A stretch of DNA of 6,128 nucleotides from CAYPIE01 sp964410665 (GCA_964410665.1 CAYPIE010000180.1:1-6128); one strand, 5' to 3'. Counted from the first letter of the stretch, positions 1-5,830 are shown. Numbers and translations are program-made. The notes: generated by a model from the sequence alone, not told the origin.

Positions 1-99
1 CTCTGCCTCTTCCAGACTTACCGCAAGCGCCTCTGCCTCTTTCCCCGCACCGCAATCGCCTCTGCCCTCCCCCGCAGCGCAACCGCCTCTGCCGCTTCC
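1..99 (-). repeat. Left tandem repeat array (degenerate, about 26-27 bp period), truncated by the window edge
   Basis: Read on the - strand, this stretch contains three successive units at 99-74, 73-47 and 46-20, and a partial fourth at 19-1. Each full unit is a purine-rich GGCAGAGGC-type block followed by a core close to GCGnTTGCGGTGC. Unit length is 26-27 bp. The outermost unit degenerates (the core ends in GGTAAG), and the array probably continues to the left of the window. The same family, in the opposite orientation, occurs at 5841-5979, and bases 28-66 match the reverse complement of 5931-5969 perfectly over 39 bp. No open frame here looks like a protein. Function is unknown; the array lies about 230 bp upstream of the methyltransferase gene. 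Confidence 0.85.
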
Positions 100-100
100 A

Positions 101-146
101 GGCGAACCCGCTAGCCAAACCCGGGTTCTGCCCTTCAACGTTCGCC
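101..146. repeat. Nested inverted repeat next to the left array
   Basis: GGCGAAC (101-107) pairs with GTTCGCC (140-146), a perfect 7-bp inverted repeat with a 32-nt interior. Inside it is the perfect 10-bp palindrome AACCCGGGTT (118-127). In addition, AACCCG (105-110) can pair with CGGGTT (122-127). The element sits between the array and the promoter of the methyltransferase gene. No T-run follows it on either strand, so it is not an obvious intrinsic terminator. It could be a protein-binding site or part of the repeat element. Confidence 0.5.
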
Positions 147-192
147 GCACCACGGATGAACGCCGAAGTCATTGTGCCAAACCCAAGCGATC

Positions 193-222
193 TTGACAGC
201 CAAGCGGTGACGTCCATATTAA
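193..222 (+). promoter_or_regulatory. Candidate sigma70-type promoter for the FkbM-like gene
   Basis: A perfect -35 hexamer TTGACA lies at 193-198. Downstream, the overlapping candidates CATATT (215-220, 16-nt spacer) and TATTAA (217-222, 18-nt spacer) each match TATAAT at four of six positions. A start near base 229 would give a leader of about 100 nt before the start codon at 328. This is the best promoter-like sequence in the 5' region. Consensus knowledge for this phylum is weak, so this is a sequence-based guess. Confidence 0.45.
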
Positions 223-327
223 ACCTGCTGTGTCGTTGGATTCCGACTCGACTCCCCGAAGCAAGCACCTCGAAGCACGACAGGCGTCCTGTGTCTGCCA
301 TTTACTCTTGCCGCCTCGAGGTACGTG

Positions 328-1164
328 ATGCTCAATCGCATTGCTCGACGCCTTTATCCTCCGCTCGTTGCCCCAAAGCAACACGAGGAACTCAGCGTGA
401 TTCATCGGTTGCGCGAGGAAATCCAGGCGTTACGCAATGAAGTCGCTCGCTTACACTTGCTTGCCGAGCCATTTCATACCCGCCCTGGGACACTCGACCC
501 GAATATCTATCATGAGGTCGTGATTGCCAACGAATACCGACTGCCAAGTACCTTTGACGCGGAAGACATCGTGATCGATGTCGGAGCGCACATTGGCAGC
601 TTTGCGACCGCCTGTCTGTTGCGAGGCGCAGGGCATGTTGTGGCTTTTGAACCGGTCCCGGCGAACTACGCAGTGTTGCATGTCAATCTGGCTCGCTTTG
701 GCAACCGTGTGCAAACCCAACGCGCGGCAGTCTGGCGGTCGGATGCTCAACCCAGTGAGCTTCCCTTTCATGCTTCGGGCGATGGCATGAACACTGGCGG
801 AGGCAATGTCATCGGAGAGGCGGACGAACATACCCTGAATGTGCCGAGCCTGGGTTTGGATACGCTCGTGCAGCAGGTGCTGCAGACCACCGGCCAGGAA
901 CGAATCCGTCTATTAAAGCTGGATTGTGAGGGAAGTGAGTATCCGATTTTACTTACGGCTACCTGTTTGAACCAGATTGAGGCGATCGTGGGCGAGTACC
1001 ATCACTGTGGGCCGGTCAGCCCAGAAGCCCAGGTAGGATCGCAGACGATGTACGATCATCAAGTTCTGGTCAACTACTTGACCAATCAAGGGTTCAAGGT
1101 CAGAACCCAGGTCCATCCGCAAGATCCCAAACTCGGTTACTTTTGGGCGAAGCGACCGGCGTGA
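328..1164 (+). CDS. FkbM-family SAM-dependent methyltransferase
   Basis: The 278-residue product is a class I methyltransferase of the FkbM family, enzymes that O-methylate sugars, polyketides or other small molecules using S-adenosylmethionine. Numbering is from the ATG at 328. The SAM-binding motif I is VIDVGAHIGSFA (about 82-93), the acidic end of strand beta2 is FEP (107-109), and the family motif KLDCEGSEYPIL lies at about 197-208. The first 50 residues precede the fold and include a short heptad-like charged stretch (about 24-45, LREEIQALRNEVARL), possibly a coiled coil. The start is chosen because GAGG (318-321) lies 6 nt before ATG 328; a GTG at 325 would add one residue but leaves only a 3-nt spacing. 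There is no signal peptide or membrane segment, so a cytoplasmic enzyme is expected. It is a single-gene unit convergent with the helicase gene. The substrate cannot be told: there are no glycosyltransferase or polysaccharide genes in view. Confidence 0.88.
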   Translation: MLNRIARRLYPPLVAPKQHEELSVIHRLREEIQALRNEVARLHLLAEPFHTRPGTLDPNIYHEVVIANEYRLPSTFDAEDIVIDVGAHIGSFATACLLRGAGHVVAFEPVPANYAVLHVNLARFGNRVQTQRAAVWRSDAQPSELPFHASGDGMNTGGGNVIGEADEHTLNVPSLGLDTLVQQVLQTTGQERIRLLKLDCEGSEYPILLTATCLNQIEAIVGEYHHCGPVSPEAQVGSQTMYDHQVLVNYLTNQGFKVRTQVHPQDPKLGYFWAKRPA

Positions 1165-1213
1165 CGCATCGCTAGTATGAGCCTCGTTTTGACCGTTGGC
1201 GGGCTTGGGATGG
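1165..1213. other. Short convergent intergenic gap
   Basis: Only 49 bp separate the stop codons of the methyltransferase and helicase genes. I see no GC-rich hairpin followed by a T-run on either strand, so no intrinsic terminator can be supported. Transcription may end by another mechanism or run into the opposing gene. Confidence 0.6.
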
Positions 1214-3454
1214 TTAATCTACGATCTTTAACTTGTTCCGGGCCGCGCTGAGTCGGAAGGTCTTCTCGCCGCCCACAGCGAAACGGATCTTGACGTTGCG
1301 CGTAGCACCATAACCGCTGACACTGGTAATGCGGCCTACCCCGTACTCGGGGTGCTCGACCTGGGTGCCCACCTTATACGGATCATTCTCCGCAGCCTTG
1401 CGTAACAGGTTGGCCGCGGAGGTGACGACGCCAGCGTCCACCCAGCCGACTTGGGCGGCGGGTCCGCCACCGCCGCGGAAGTGGTGCATCGCGCCATCCC
1501 GACCGGTCGCACTGGTGAGCTCGAGCCGTTCAACGCCGTCTTTGGGCAATTCTTCGAGGAACATACTGGGCACGGTGTAGAGGGTTTGGCCGCGGAATTC
1601 GCGCATGCGGGCCAGACAGAGGTTCAGCTCTTTCATGGCCCGAGTCATGCCGACAAAAAACAGCCGCCGTTCTTCTTCGATCTCGGCCTCGCGAGCGATG
1701 CTGCGTTCGTGGGGCAATAAACCCTGCTCCAGGGCTAGGATATAGACAACCGGAAACTCAAGCCCCTTAGCAGCATGCAAGGTCATCACCGAGACATGAT
1801 CCTGCTCACTATCCCAAGCATCTTGGTCACCGGTCAGCGCGACCTGTTCGAGGAAGTCGCTTATGGTTCGCTCGGGATCATCCGCAGCAAACTGTTGAGC
1901 CGCGGTAATCAATTCTTCGATGTTGGCCAGCCGCTCGGCATCCTCTTCGTCGCGGGAGTCGAGCAGCATCTGCCGATAGCCCGACTGGAGAATCACTTGC
2001 CGCATCACTTCATCGGGCGAGGCTTCCAGATGTTGGCGTAAGTTGGCCATCATGCGAACAAACTCGCGTAAACCGTTCTTGGCCTTGCCGCGAATCTCTG
2101 GGATCTTGTCGATCTGTGCCGCCGCTTGCAAAAGGCTCAGCTCACGGGGCTCGGCAAACTCCTGAAGCCGGCCGAGCGAAGTCTTGCCGATCCCCCGGGC
2201 GGGTTCGTTGACAATTCGCAGGAAGGCCACATCATCCTTGGGGTTGACCAATAGCCGCAGGTAAGCGAGCACATCGCGGTTTTCCTTCCGGTCAAAGAAG
2301 GCCTGGCCGCGGACAATCTGGAAGGGGATGGCGTGCTTGATGAACGCAGATTCGAGGGTACGCGTCAAAGCATTAATGCGCAAGAAAATAGCAAAATCTC
2401 GATAGCGTCGGTTCCCAGCGTTGACCTCATCGCGGATCCGCTTGACGACCAAGTCCGCCTCGTCGAGGCCATTGTCGAAGGTCAGTACCTGGACCGGCGT
2501 TCCGTCCTCGTTTTCGGTGACCAGGGATTTTTTCTTGCGGTGCACGTTTTGCTCGATCACCTGGCTGGCCGCGGCCAGAATCGCCTTAGTGCTGCGATAG
2601 TTGCGGTCAAGCACAATTACCCGGGCATCCGGAAAATCGCGCTCGAAGTCAAGGATATTGCGAATGTCAGCATTGCGCCAGGAATAGATTGACTGATCGG
2701 GATCGCCGACCACACACAAGTTGGGGAAGTCGACCGACAGTTGCCGCACAATTTCGTACTGAGCGGCATTGGTATCTTGATATTCATCAACAAGGATATA
2801 TCGAAAGCGGCTATCCAATTCACTACGAAATTCGCCATCGTGACGTAAAGCCAGCGCAGGGAGAAACAATAAGTCATCGAAGTCCACGGCGTTGGCGTCC
2901 CGTAACCGTTTCTGGTAGTGGGCGTAGACGTGGGCGGCGGTTTGCGTGAAGAAGTCCGCACTACTGCGGGCATATTCTTCGGGGGACAGCAACAGGTTCT
3001 TGGCCTTGCTGATGCCGCCGCCGATGCGGTCGGGGGTGAATTTGATGTTATCAAAGCCGAGGCTGTCCATGGCGTCCTTGATCAGCTTATTGCGATCGCT
3101 CATGTCGTAGATGGTAAAATGGCGATCGATGTGGAATTGATCGGCGTATTCCCGCAACAGCCGGGCGCCGAAGCTGTGGAAGGTGCTGATCCAGACCCGG
3201 TGGCCGGGGGCTAGGCGGTCGATGCGTTGCCGCATCTCACCGGCGGCCTTGTTCGTAAAGGTGATGGCCAGGATGGCTCGGGGGTGAACCCCCTGGCGGA
3301 GCAAGTAGGCGACGCGGCGGGTGATGACACGGGTCTTGCCGCTGCCAGCGCCAGCCAGGATCAGGAGCGGTCCCTCGCCATGCTCCACGGCCTCCACTTG
3401 ATCGGATGTCAGGTCGGCCAGAATGTCAGCACGGTTGGCAGGCGGCATTGCCAT
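1214..3454 (-). CDS. pcrA: ATP-dependent 3'-5' DNA helicase, UvrD/PcrA type (superfamily 1A)
   Basis: The 746-residue product has the length and all the motifs of PcrA/UvrD helicases, which unwind DNA in nucleotide excision and mismatch repair, in rolling-circle replication and in removal of recombinase filaments or stalled RNA polymerase. In order: Q-motif LTSDQ (15-19), Walker A GAGSGKT (35-41), Ia ITFTNKAAGEM (64-74), Ib STFHSFGARLL (90-100), II VDEYQD (222-227), III GDPDQSIYSWR (250-260), IV LDRNYRST (282-289), V TLHAAKGLEFPVVY (558-571) and VI EERRLFFVGMTRA (594-606). A glycine-rich linker (about 660-664) leads to a C-terminal Tudor-like domain (about 690-746, GTQVEHPEYGVGRI...), the part known in PcrA/UvrD to contact RNA polymerase. 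The start is set at ATG 3454 because AGGAG lies 7 nt upstream on the - strand. The frame stays open to 3856, but that extension has no helicase similarity and would run across acpS. The gene is divergent from acpS. PcrA versus UvrD naming is a convention; Rep is less likely given the C-terminal domain. Confidence 0.96.
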   Translation of the reverse strand: MAMPPANRADILADLTSDQVEAVEHGEGPLLILAGAGSGKTRVITRRVAYLLRQGVHPRAILAITFTNKAAGEMRQRIDRLAPGHRVWISTFHSFGARLLREYADQFHIDRHFTIYDMSDRNKLIKDAMDSLGFDNIKFTPDRIGGGISKAKNLLLSPEEYARSSADFFTQTAAHVYAHYQKRLRDANAVDFDDLLFLPALALRHDGEFRSELDSRFRYILVDEYQDTNAAQYEIVRQLSVDFPNLCVVGDPDQSIYSWRNADIRNILDFERDFPDARVIVLDRNYRSTKAILAAASQVIEQNVHRKKKSLVTENEDGTPVQVLTFDNGLDEADLVVKRIRDEVNAGNRRYRDFAIFLRINALTRTLESAFIKHAIPFQIVRGQAFFDRKENRDVLAYLRLLVNPKDDVAFLRIVNEPARGIGKTSLGRLQEFAEPRELSLLQAAAQIDKIPEIRGKAKNGLREFVRMMANLRQHLEASPDEVMRQVILQSGYRQMLLDSRDEEDAERLANIEELITAAQQFAADDPERTISDFLEQVALTGDQDAWDSEQDHVSVMTLHAAKGLEFPVVYILALEQGLLPHERSIAREAEIEEERRLFFVGMTRAMKELNLCLARMREFRGQTLYTVPSMFLEELPKDGVERLELTSATGRDGAMHHFRGGGGPAAQVGWVDAGVVTSAANLLRKAAENDPYKVGTQVEHPEYGVGRITSVSGYGATRNVKIRFAVGGEKTFRLSAARNKLKIVD

Positions 3455-3456
3455 GG

Positions 3457-3470
3457 GTTCGCTCCTGAAC
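3457..3470 (-). promoter_or_regulatory. pcrA ribosome binding site inside a small inverted repeat
   Basis: On the - strand the leader reads GTTC-AGGAGC-GAAC just before CCC-ATG. The Shine-Dalgarno AGGAG (3466-3462) is 7 nt from ATG 3454 and fixes the helicase start. It sits in the 6-nt loop between 4-bp complementary arms. The arms are too short to be a confident RNA structure. They do not match the Gram-positive LexA box, which has GAAC-N4-GTTC polarity. Confidence 0.6.
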
Positions 3471-3482
3471 ACAGGCCCTCGA

Positions 3483-3503
3483 TTCCGGTTGCATTGGCCG
3501 GAA
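3483..3503. promoter_or_regulatory. Inverted repeat in the pcrA-acpS divergent region
   Basis: TTCCGG (3483-3488) and CCGGAA (3498-3503) form a perfect 6-bp inverted repeat around a 9-nt centre. If pcrA is transcribed from near 3519, this would form a hairpin in its 5' leader. As DNA, it could be an operator between the two divergent genes. There is no direct evidence for either role. Confidence 0.35.
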
Positions 3504-3513
3504 CCAAGGGAGG

Positions 3514-3519
3514 ATGATA
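3514..3519 (-). promoter_or_regulatory. Candidate -10 element for pcrA
   Basis: On the - strand TATCAT matches TATAAT at five of six positions, about 60 nt upstream of the pcrA ATG. No good -35 hexamer lies 16-18 nt further upstream. The same AT-rich patch also reads GATAAC on the + strand, with a weak -35-like TTGGCC at 3494-3499, so it may serve acpS as well. It is the only AT-rich spot in this GC-rich divergent region. Confidence 0.25.
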
Positions 3520-3555
3520 ACACAACTAGGGTAGGAAGCGAAGATCGGGAACCCT

Positions 3556-3594
3556 GCCTCCGCAAGGATGGCTCCGGGGCGAGTTCGCCCCGAG
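3556..3594. promoter_or_regulatory. Two adjacent hairpins upstream of acpS
   Basis: Hairpin one: GCCTCC (3556-3561), loop GCAA (3562-3565, a GNRA-type tetraloop), then GGA-T-GGC (3566-3572) with one bulged T. Hairpin two: CGGGGCGA (3575-3582) and TCGCCCCG (3585-3592), a perfect 8-bp inverted repeat with a 2-base centre, so the top pairs would open in RNA. They end about 20 nt before the acpS ATG. Neither is followed by a T-run, so a terminator is unlikely. They could form in the acpS leader RNA or be a remnant of a dispersed palindromic repeat. Confidence 0.5.
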
Positions 3595-3613
3595 ACTCTG
3601 ACTCCTGAACGTC

Positions 3614-4027
3614 ATGGACATCGTCGGCATCGGCAGCGAGATTGTGGAAGTCCTGCGGATTGCCCGCATGATCGAGCGGCACGGGGAGCATTTTCTCTGG
3701 AAAGTGTACACCGAGGGCGAGATTTTGTTCTGTCAAGAACGCCGCCACTCGACCGAACACTTTGCCGCGCGCTGGGCGGCCAAAGAAGCCATTCTCAAGA
3801 GTTTGGGTGCGACCTGGCATCGAGGACTTGCCTGGACCGACATTGAGGTTTGTCACCGTCCGACCGGAGAACCGTGGGTCTGCCTACGCGGCCAGGCACG
3901 TCAGATCGCTGAGAATCGCCAAGTAAGCGAAGTTCTGCTGAGCCTGGCTCATTGTCGGGCGTATGCGACGGCGTATGCAATCGCCGTGGGCAACGGTCAA
4001 GCGACCCGCTGGCGACAAGAAGACTAG
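3614..4027 (+). CDS. acpS: Holo-[acyl-carrier-protein] synthase (4'-phosphopantetheinyl transferase)
   Basis: The 137-residue product fits AcpS, which transfers 4'-phosphopantetheine from CoA to a serine of acyl carrier protein and so activates it for fatty acid synthesis. It acts in the cytoplasm, usually as a trimer with active sites between subunits. The N-terminal motif is MDIVGIGSEIVEV (1-13) and the second is HFAARWAAKEAILKSLG (about 49-65). These supply the two acidic Mg2+ ligands: Glu9 where most bacteria have Asp, and Glu58. The conserved DIEV lies at 76-79, and the usual SISH segment appears as SLAH (110-113). Length is slightly above the usual 115-130 residues, owing to a short polar C-terminal tail. 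No Shine-Dalgarno is visible before ATG 3614 (CTCCTGAACGTC precedes it), but the protein begins exactly where the family does. The gene is divergent from pcrA and convergent with the nitroreductase gene. Confidence 0.93.
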   Translation: MDIVGIGSEIVEVLRIARMIERHGEHFLWKVYTEGEILFCQERRHSTEHFAARWAAKEAILKSLGATWHRGLAWTDIEVCHRPTGEPWVCLRGQARQIAENRQVSEVLLSLAHCRAYATAYAIAVGNGQATRWRQED

Positions 4028-4123
4028 CGTGCCCGACGGTCTCCCCAGAAATCCAAGCGGGAAACAGGCGGACGTGATGGCACAAGAGCCAGGCAATGAA
4101 CAGTGAAGGCAAAGAACAGTGAG
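4028..4123. other. Convergent intergenic gap with a 9-bp direct repeat
   Basis: Between the stop codons of acpS and the nitroreductase gene, GAACAGTGA occurs twice (4098-4106 and 4114-4122), 16 bp apart start to start. I find no hairpin with a T-run on either strand, so no terminator is called. The short direct repeat may be chance or a small duplication. Confidence 0.45.
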
Positions 4124-4720
4124 TCAGAAAGTGAATTTACCTTCGCGGATCATTTCTTGAATGGGAATGCGACCAGAGGGGACTTCCATCTTCCGCAGGT
4201 CTTCGGGCAGCTGGTCGGGATCGCCAGGGCGGCCAACCGCGATCATCATTTCGATGGCATAATCGTCGGGCACTTCCAGGACTTGCCGGGTTTTGTCCCG
4301 GTCAAAGCCGCCCATGCCGTGGACGACCAGACCCATGGCAGTGGCTTGAAGCGCCAGATTCTCCCAGGCTGCTCCCGCGTCAAGGCTATGCACCGGGTTT
4401 GGCTTGCCGTTGCGGGTAAACACCTTGTGCGAAGCCAACACCATCAACACCGCGGCGTTTTTACACCACTGTTGATTAAATTCCACTAGCAGATCCATGA
4501 AGGTGGCAAAATGCTCGGTATCGCGACGAGCATAGAGAAAACGCCATTCTTGTTCATTATACGTTGACGGAGCCCAGCGGGCAGCCTCAAACAGTTGCTG
4601 AAGTTCAGGCTCGTGGATGGCTTCGCCAGACATGGCTCGCGCCGACCAGCGTTTGACGAACAGCGTTTCGATCAGATGGTTTGCCTGGCGATGTTCCAAC
4701 GGATTGGGAAGTTGACGCAT
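4124..4720 (-). CDS. Nitroreductase-family FMN-dependent oxidoreductase
   Basis: The 198-residue product belongs to the nitroreductase superfamily, homodimeric FMN enzymes using NAD(P)H on quinones, nitro compounds, enones or other acceptors. Visible signatures: RWSAR (24-28), where Arg and Ser residues contact FMN phosphate in the family; WAPSTYNEQEWRF (49-61), the ApSxxNxQPWrF-like flavin motif with Glu replacing the usual Pro; the HSLDAGAAWENLALQATAMGL helix (111-131) at the dimer interface; GMGGFD (135-140); and the closing AVGRPGD (161-167). Length is typical of the compact subfamily. The start is ATG 4720, with AGGAG 9 nt upstream; a GTG at 4726 is only 3 nt from it. The ribosome binding site overlaps the queD stop codon (4737-4735), so translation is probably coupled. 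Last gene of the fdx-queD-nitroreductase operon. Cytoplasmic. The physiological substrate is unknown. Confidence 0.9.
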   Translation of the reverse strand: MRQLPNPLEHRQANHLIETLFVKRWSARAMSGEAIHEPELQQLFEAARWAPSTYNEQEWRFLYARRDTEHFATFMDLLVEFNQQWCKNAAVLMVLASHKVFTRNGKPNPVHSLDAGAAWENLALQATAMGLVVHGMGGFDRDKTRQVLEVPDDYAIEMMIAVGRPGDPDQLPEDLRKMEVPSGRIPIQEMIREGKFTF

Positions 4721-4734
4721 GATCACGGTCTCCT

Positions 4735-5214
4735 CTAGCGTGTCGAGGTCGTCCAGGTGGCAAGTGGTGCTGCCCCGGCGTCTTCCCGAGATAAGCTGGC
4801 TTCGGCACAGGATTCGGGCGTCTCCCAGATGACCACCTTGCTCGCCGTCACGCCGAGCTCACGGAGTAGCGGTGGGCACACCTGCTCAAGAAGATAGCGC
4901 GCCATGTTTTCAGCAGTGGGGTTATAGGGCAACACATAGTACTTGCACGGCTCGACCTGCTGAATCGTCTGCAAACCGTTGTGGTCTTCTTGAGAAAGCA
5001 AGAAGCCATGATCCCAGTGCTGGTCAATCCAACCTTTGAGCAAATTTTTGAGATCGGAGAAGTCGATCACTCGGCCGACGGAGTCCAGTCCCTCGCCGGT
5101 GACATAGATGTCGGCAACGTAGTTGTGACCGTGGAAAAACTCACACTTGCCGCCATGCTGGTGCAGCCGATGACCTGCACAAAAGGGGATTCGCCGCATA
5201 ATCGTAATCGACAT
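4735..5214 (-). CDS. queD: 6-carboxy-5,6,7,8-tetrahydropterin synthase / 6-pyruvoyl-tetrahydropterin synthase family (QueD-like)
   Basis: The 159-residue product is a QueD/PTPS family zinc enzyme. QueD converts dihydroneopterin triphosphate to 6-carboxytetrahydropterin in the queuosine (7-deazaguanine) pathway; PTPS makes 6-pyruvoyltetrahydropterin from the same substrate. Zinc ligands are His15 (FCAGHRL, 12-18), His28 and His30 (FFHGHNY, 26-32). The catalytic Cys24 lies in KCEFFHGH, which speaks against the PTPS-III type, where Glu replaces it. DH at 68-69 (HWDHGFLL) is the remaining catalytic pair. PTAENMARYLLE (99-110) and ETPESCAEAS (131-140) are conserved C-terminal family segments, the Glu131 region binding the pterin. 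The start is ATG 5214, with GGAG 10 nt upstream. The frame is open to a GTG at 5295, but those 27 residues lack family similarity. The last ~17 residues are a polar tail. Middle gene of the operon. No queC, queE or queF is in view, so the choice between QueD and PTPS roles rests on family statistics. Confidence 0.88.
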   Translation of the reverse strand: MSITIMRRIPFCAGHRLHQHGGKCEFFHGHNYVADIYVTGEGLDSVGRVIDFSDLKNLLKGWIDQHWDHGFLLSQEDHNGLQTIQQVEPCKYYVLPYNPTAENMARYLLEQVCPPLLRELGVTASKVVIWETPESCAEASLSREDAGAAPLATWTTSTR

Positions 5215-5322
5215 CCGTAGGATTCTCCAGCCAAGCAAGAATGGCTCGTTACGGTCGTGCTGGTGGTAGAGGACCCAGTGATTAATAACGCACACGGAGT
5301 GGTTCTGACCAGCGATGCGAGC
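5215..5322 (-). other. fdx-queD intergenic leader
   Basis: There are 108 nt between the ferredoxin stop and the chosen queD start, long for neighbours in one operon. I looked for a preQ1-type riboswitch because of the queD gene and found no matching pattern. The space shrinks to 27 nt if the in-frame GTG at 5295 is used. An internal promoter is possible but no good hexamers stand out. Confidence 0.35.
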
Positions 5323-5745
5323 TCAATGGTGGCCTTCCTTGACCAGATTCTTGTTCCAAGCGGGAATGCGGACCCGCAGATTGGTCGAACCGTTCGGGAC
5401 GCACTGGCAACTCAGCCGCGACTCGGTTTGCACGCCGCGAGCGGTGTCGAGCATGTCTTCTTCATCGTCGCTGGCGGGATTACAAGAGTCCAATCCTTCT
5501 TCGACGATCACATGACAGGTCGCACAAGCACAGACGCCGCCACAGGAGTGTTCGATGTCAATGTCGGCCCCATAGGCAATATCGAGAACACTCCCTTCCA
5601 GCCCGGTGCGGCCATACGGGATTCGCTCGGGCTCGACCTCAATCGAGCGGGTTTCCTTGGTTTCCTCAATATAAAAGGTGACCGTGAACTTCTGCTGAGG
5701 CTTGACGATCTCCACTTCCTTGATGTATGGGTTTTTTCCTCCCAT
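5323..5745 (-). CDS. fdx: [2Fe-2S] ferredoxin, adrenodoxin/Isc-Fdx type
   Basis: The 140-residue product is a small soluble electron carrier of the vertebrate/bacterial-type [2Fe-2S] ferredoxin class. Cluster ligands are C68, C74 and C77 in EHSCGGVCACATCHV (65-79) and C113 in ESRLSCQC (108-115), the spacing of adrenodoxin and E. coli Fdx, not of plant-type ferredoxins. Extra cysteines at 72, 88 and 115 are not expected ligands; C72 is also present in E. coli Fdx. An acidic patch (EEGLDSCNPASDDEEDML, 82-99) matches the partner-binding region of the family. Compared with the ~110-residue E. coli Fdx it has about 16 extra N-terminal residues and an insertion around PYGRTGLEG (43-51). The start is ATG 5745, with GGAGAG 8 nt upstream. 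First gene of a - strand operon with queD and a nitroreductase gene, not in an isc cluster. No transit or signal sequence. Partner unknown; a role supplying electrons to a neighbour or to cluster assembly is inference. Confidence 0.92.
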   Translation of the reverse strand: MGGKNPYIKEVEIVKPQQKFTVTFYIEETKETRSIEVEPERIPYGRTGLEGSVLDIAYGADIDIEHSCGGVCACATCHVIVEEGLDSCNPASDDEEDMLDTARGVQTESRLSCQCVPNGSTNLRVRIPAWNKNLVKEGHH

Positions 5746-5775
5746 GCTGATGACTCTCCGCTGGGTTTGCCAATG

Positions 5776-5830
5776 AATACCGCACTATTCTACTTCTATT
5801 TCATATTGTCGGAGAAAATTGCCAGAAATC
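5776..5830 (-). promoter_or_regulatory. AT-rich probable promoter region of the fdx-queD-nitroreductase operon
   Basis: This is the most AT-rich stretch near the operon, lying between the right repeat array and the fdx start. On the - strand TAGAAT (5792-5787) matches TATAAT at five of six positions, about 41 nt before the fdx ATG. No strong -35 hexamer lies 16-18 nt upstream. Position and base composition support a promoter; the exact elements are uncertain. Confidence 0.35.

Noticed and set aside
156..440. A 94-codon open frame on the + strand upstream of and overlapping the methyltransferase start
   Set aside because: It has no recognisable family, no good ribosome binding site, a low-complexity Ser/Arg/Pro composition, and overlaps a well-supported gene by about 110 bp in another frame.
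3457..3470. LexA (SOS) box at the helicase start
   Set aside because: The arms are GTTC-N6-GAAC, not the GAAC-N4-GTTC or CTGT-N8-ACAG patterns of known LexA boxes.
5215..5322. A preQ1 or other riboswitch before queD
   Set aside because: I could not find the pairing pattern or conserved A-rich tail of the known preQ1 classes; a covariance-model search would be decisive.
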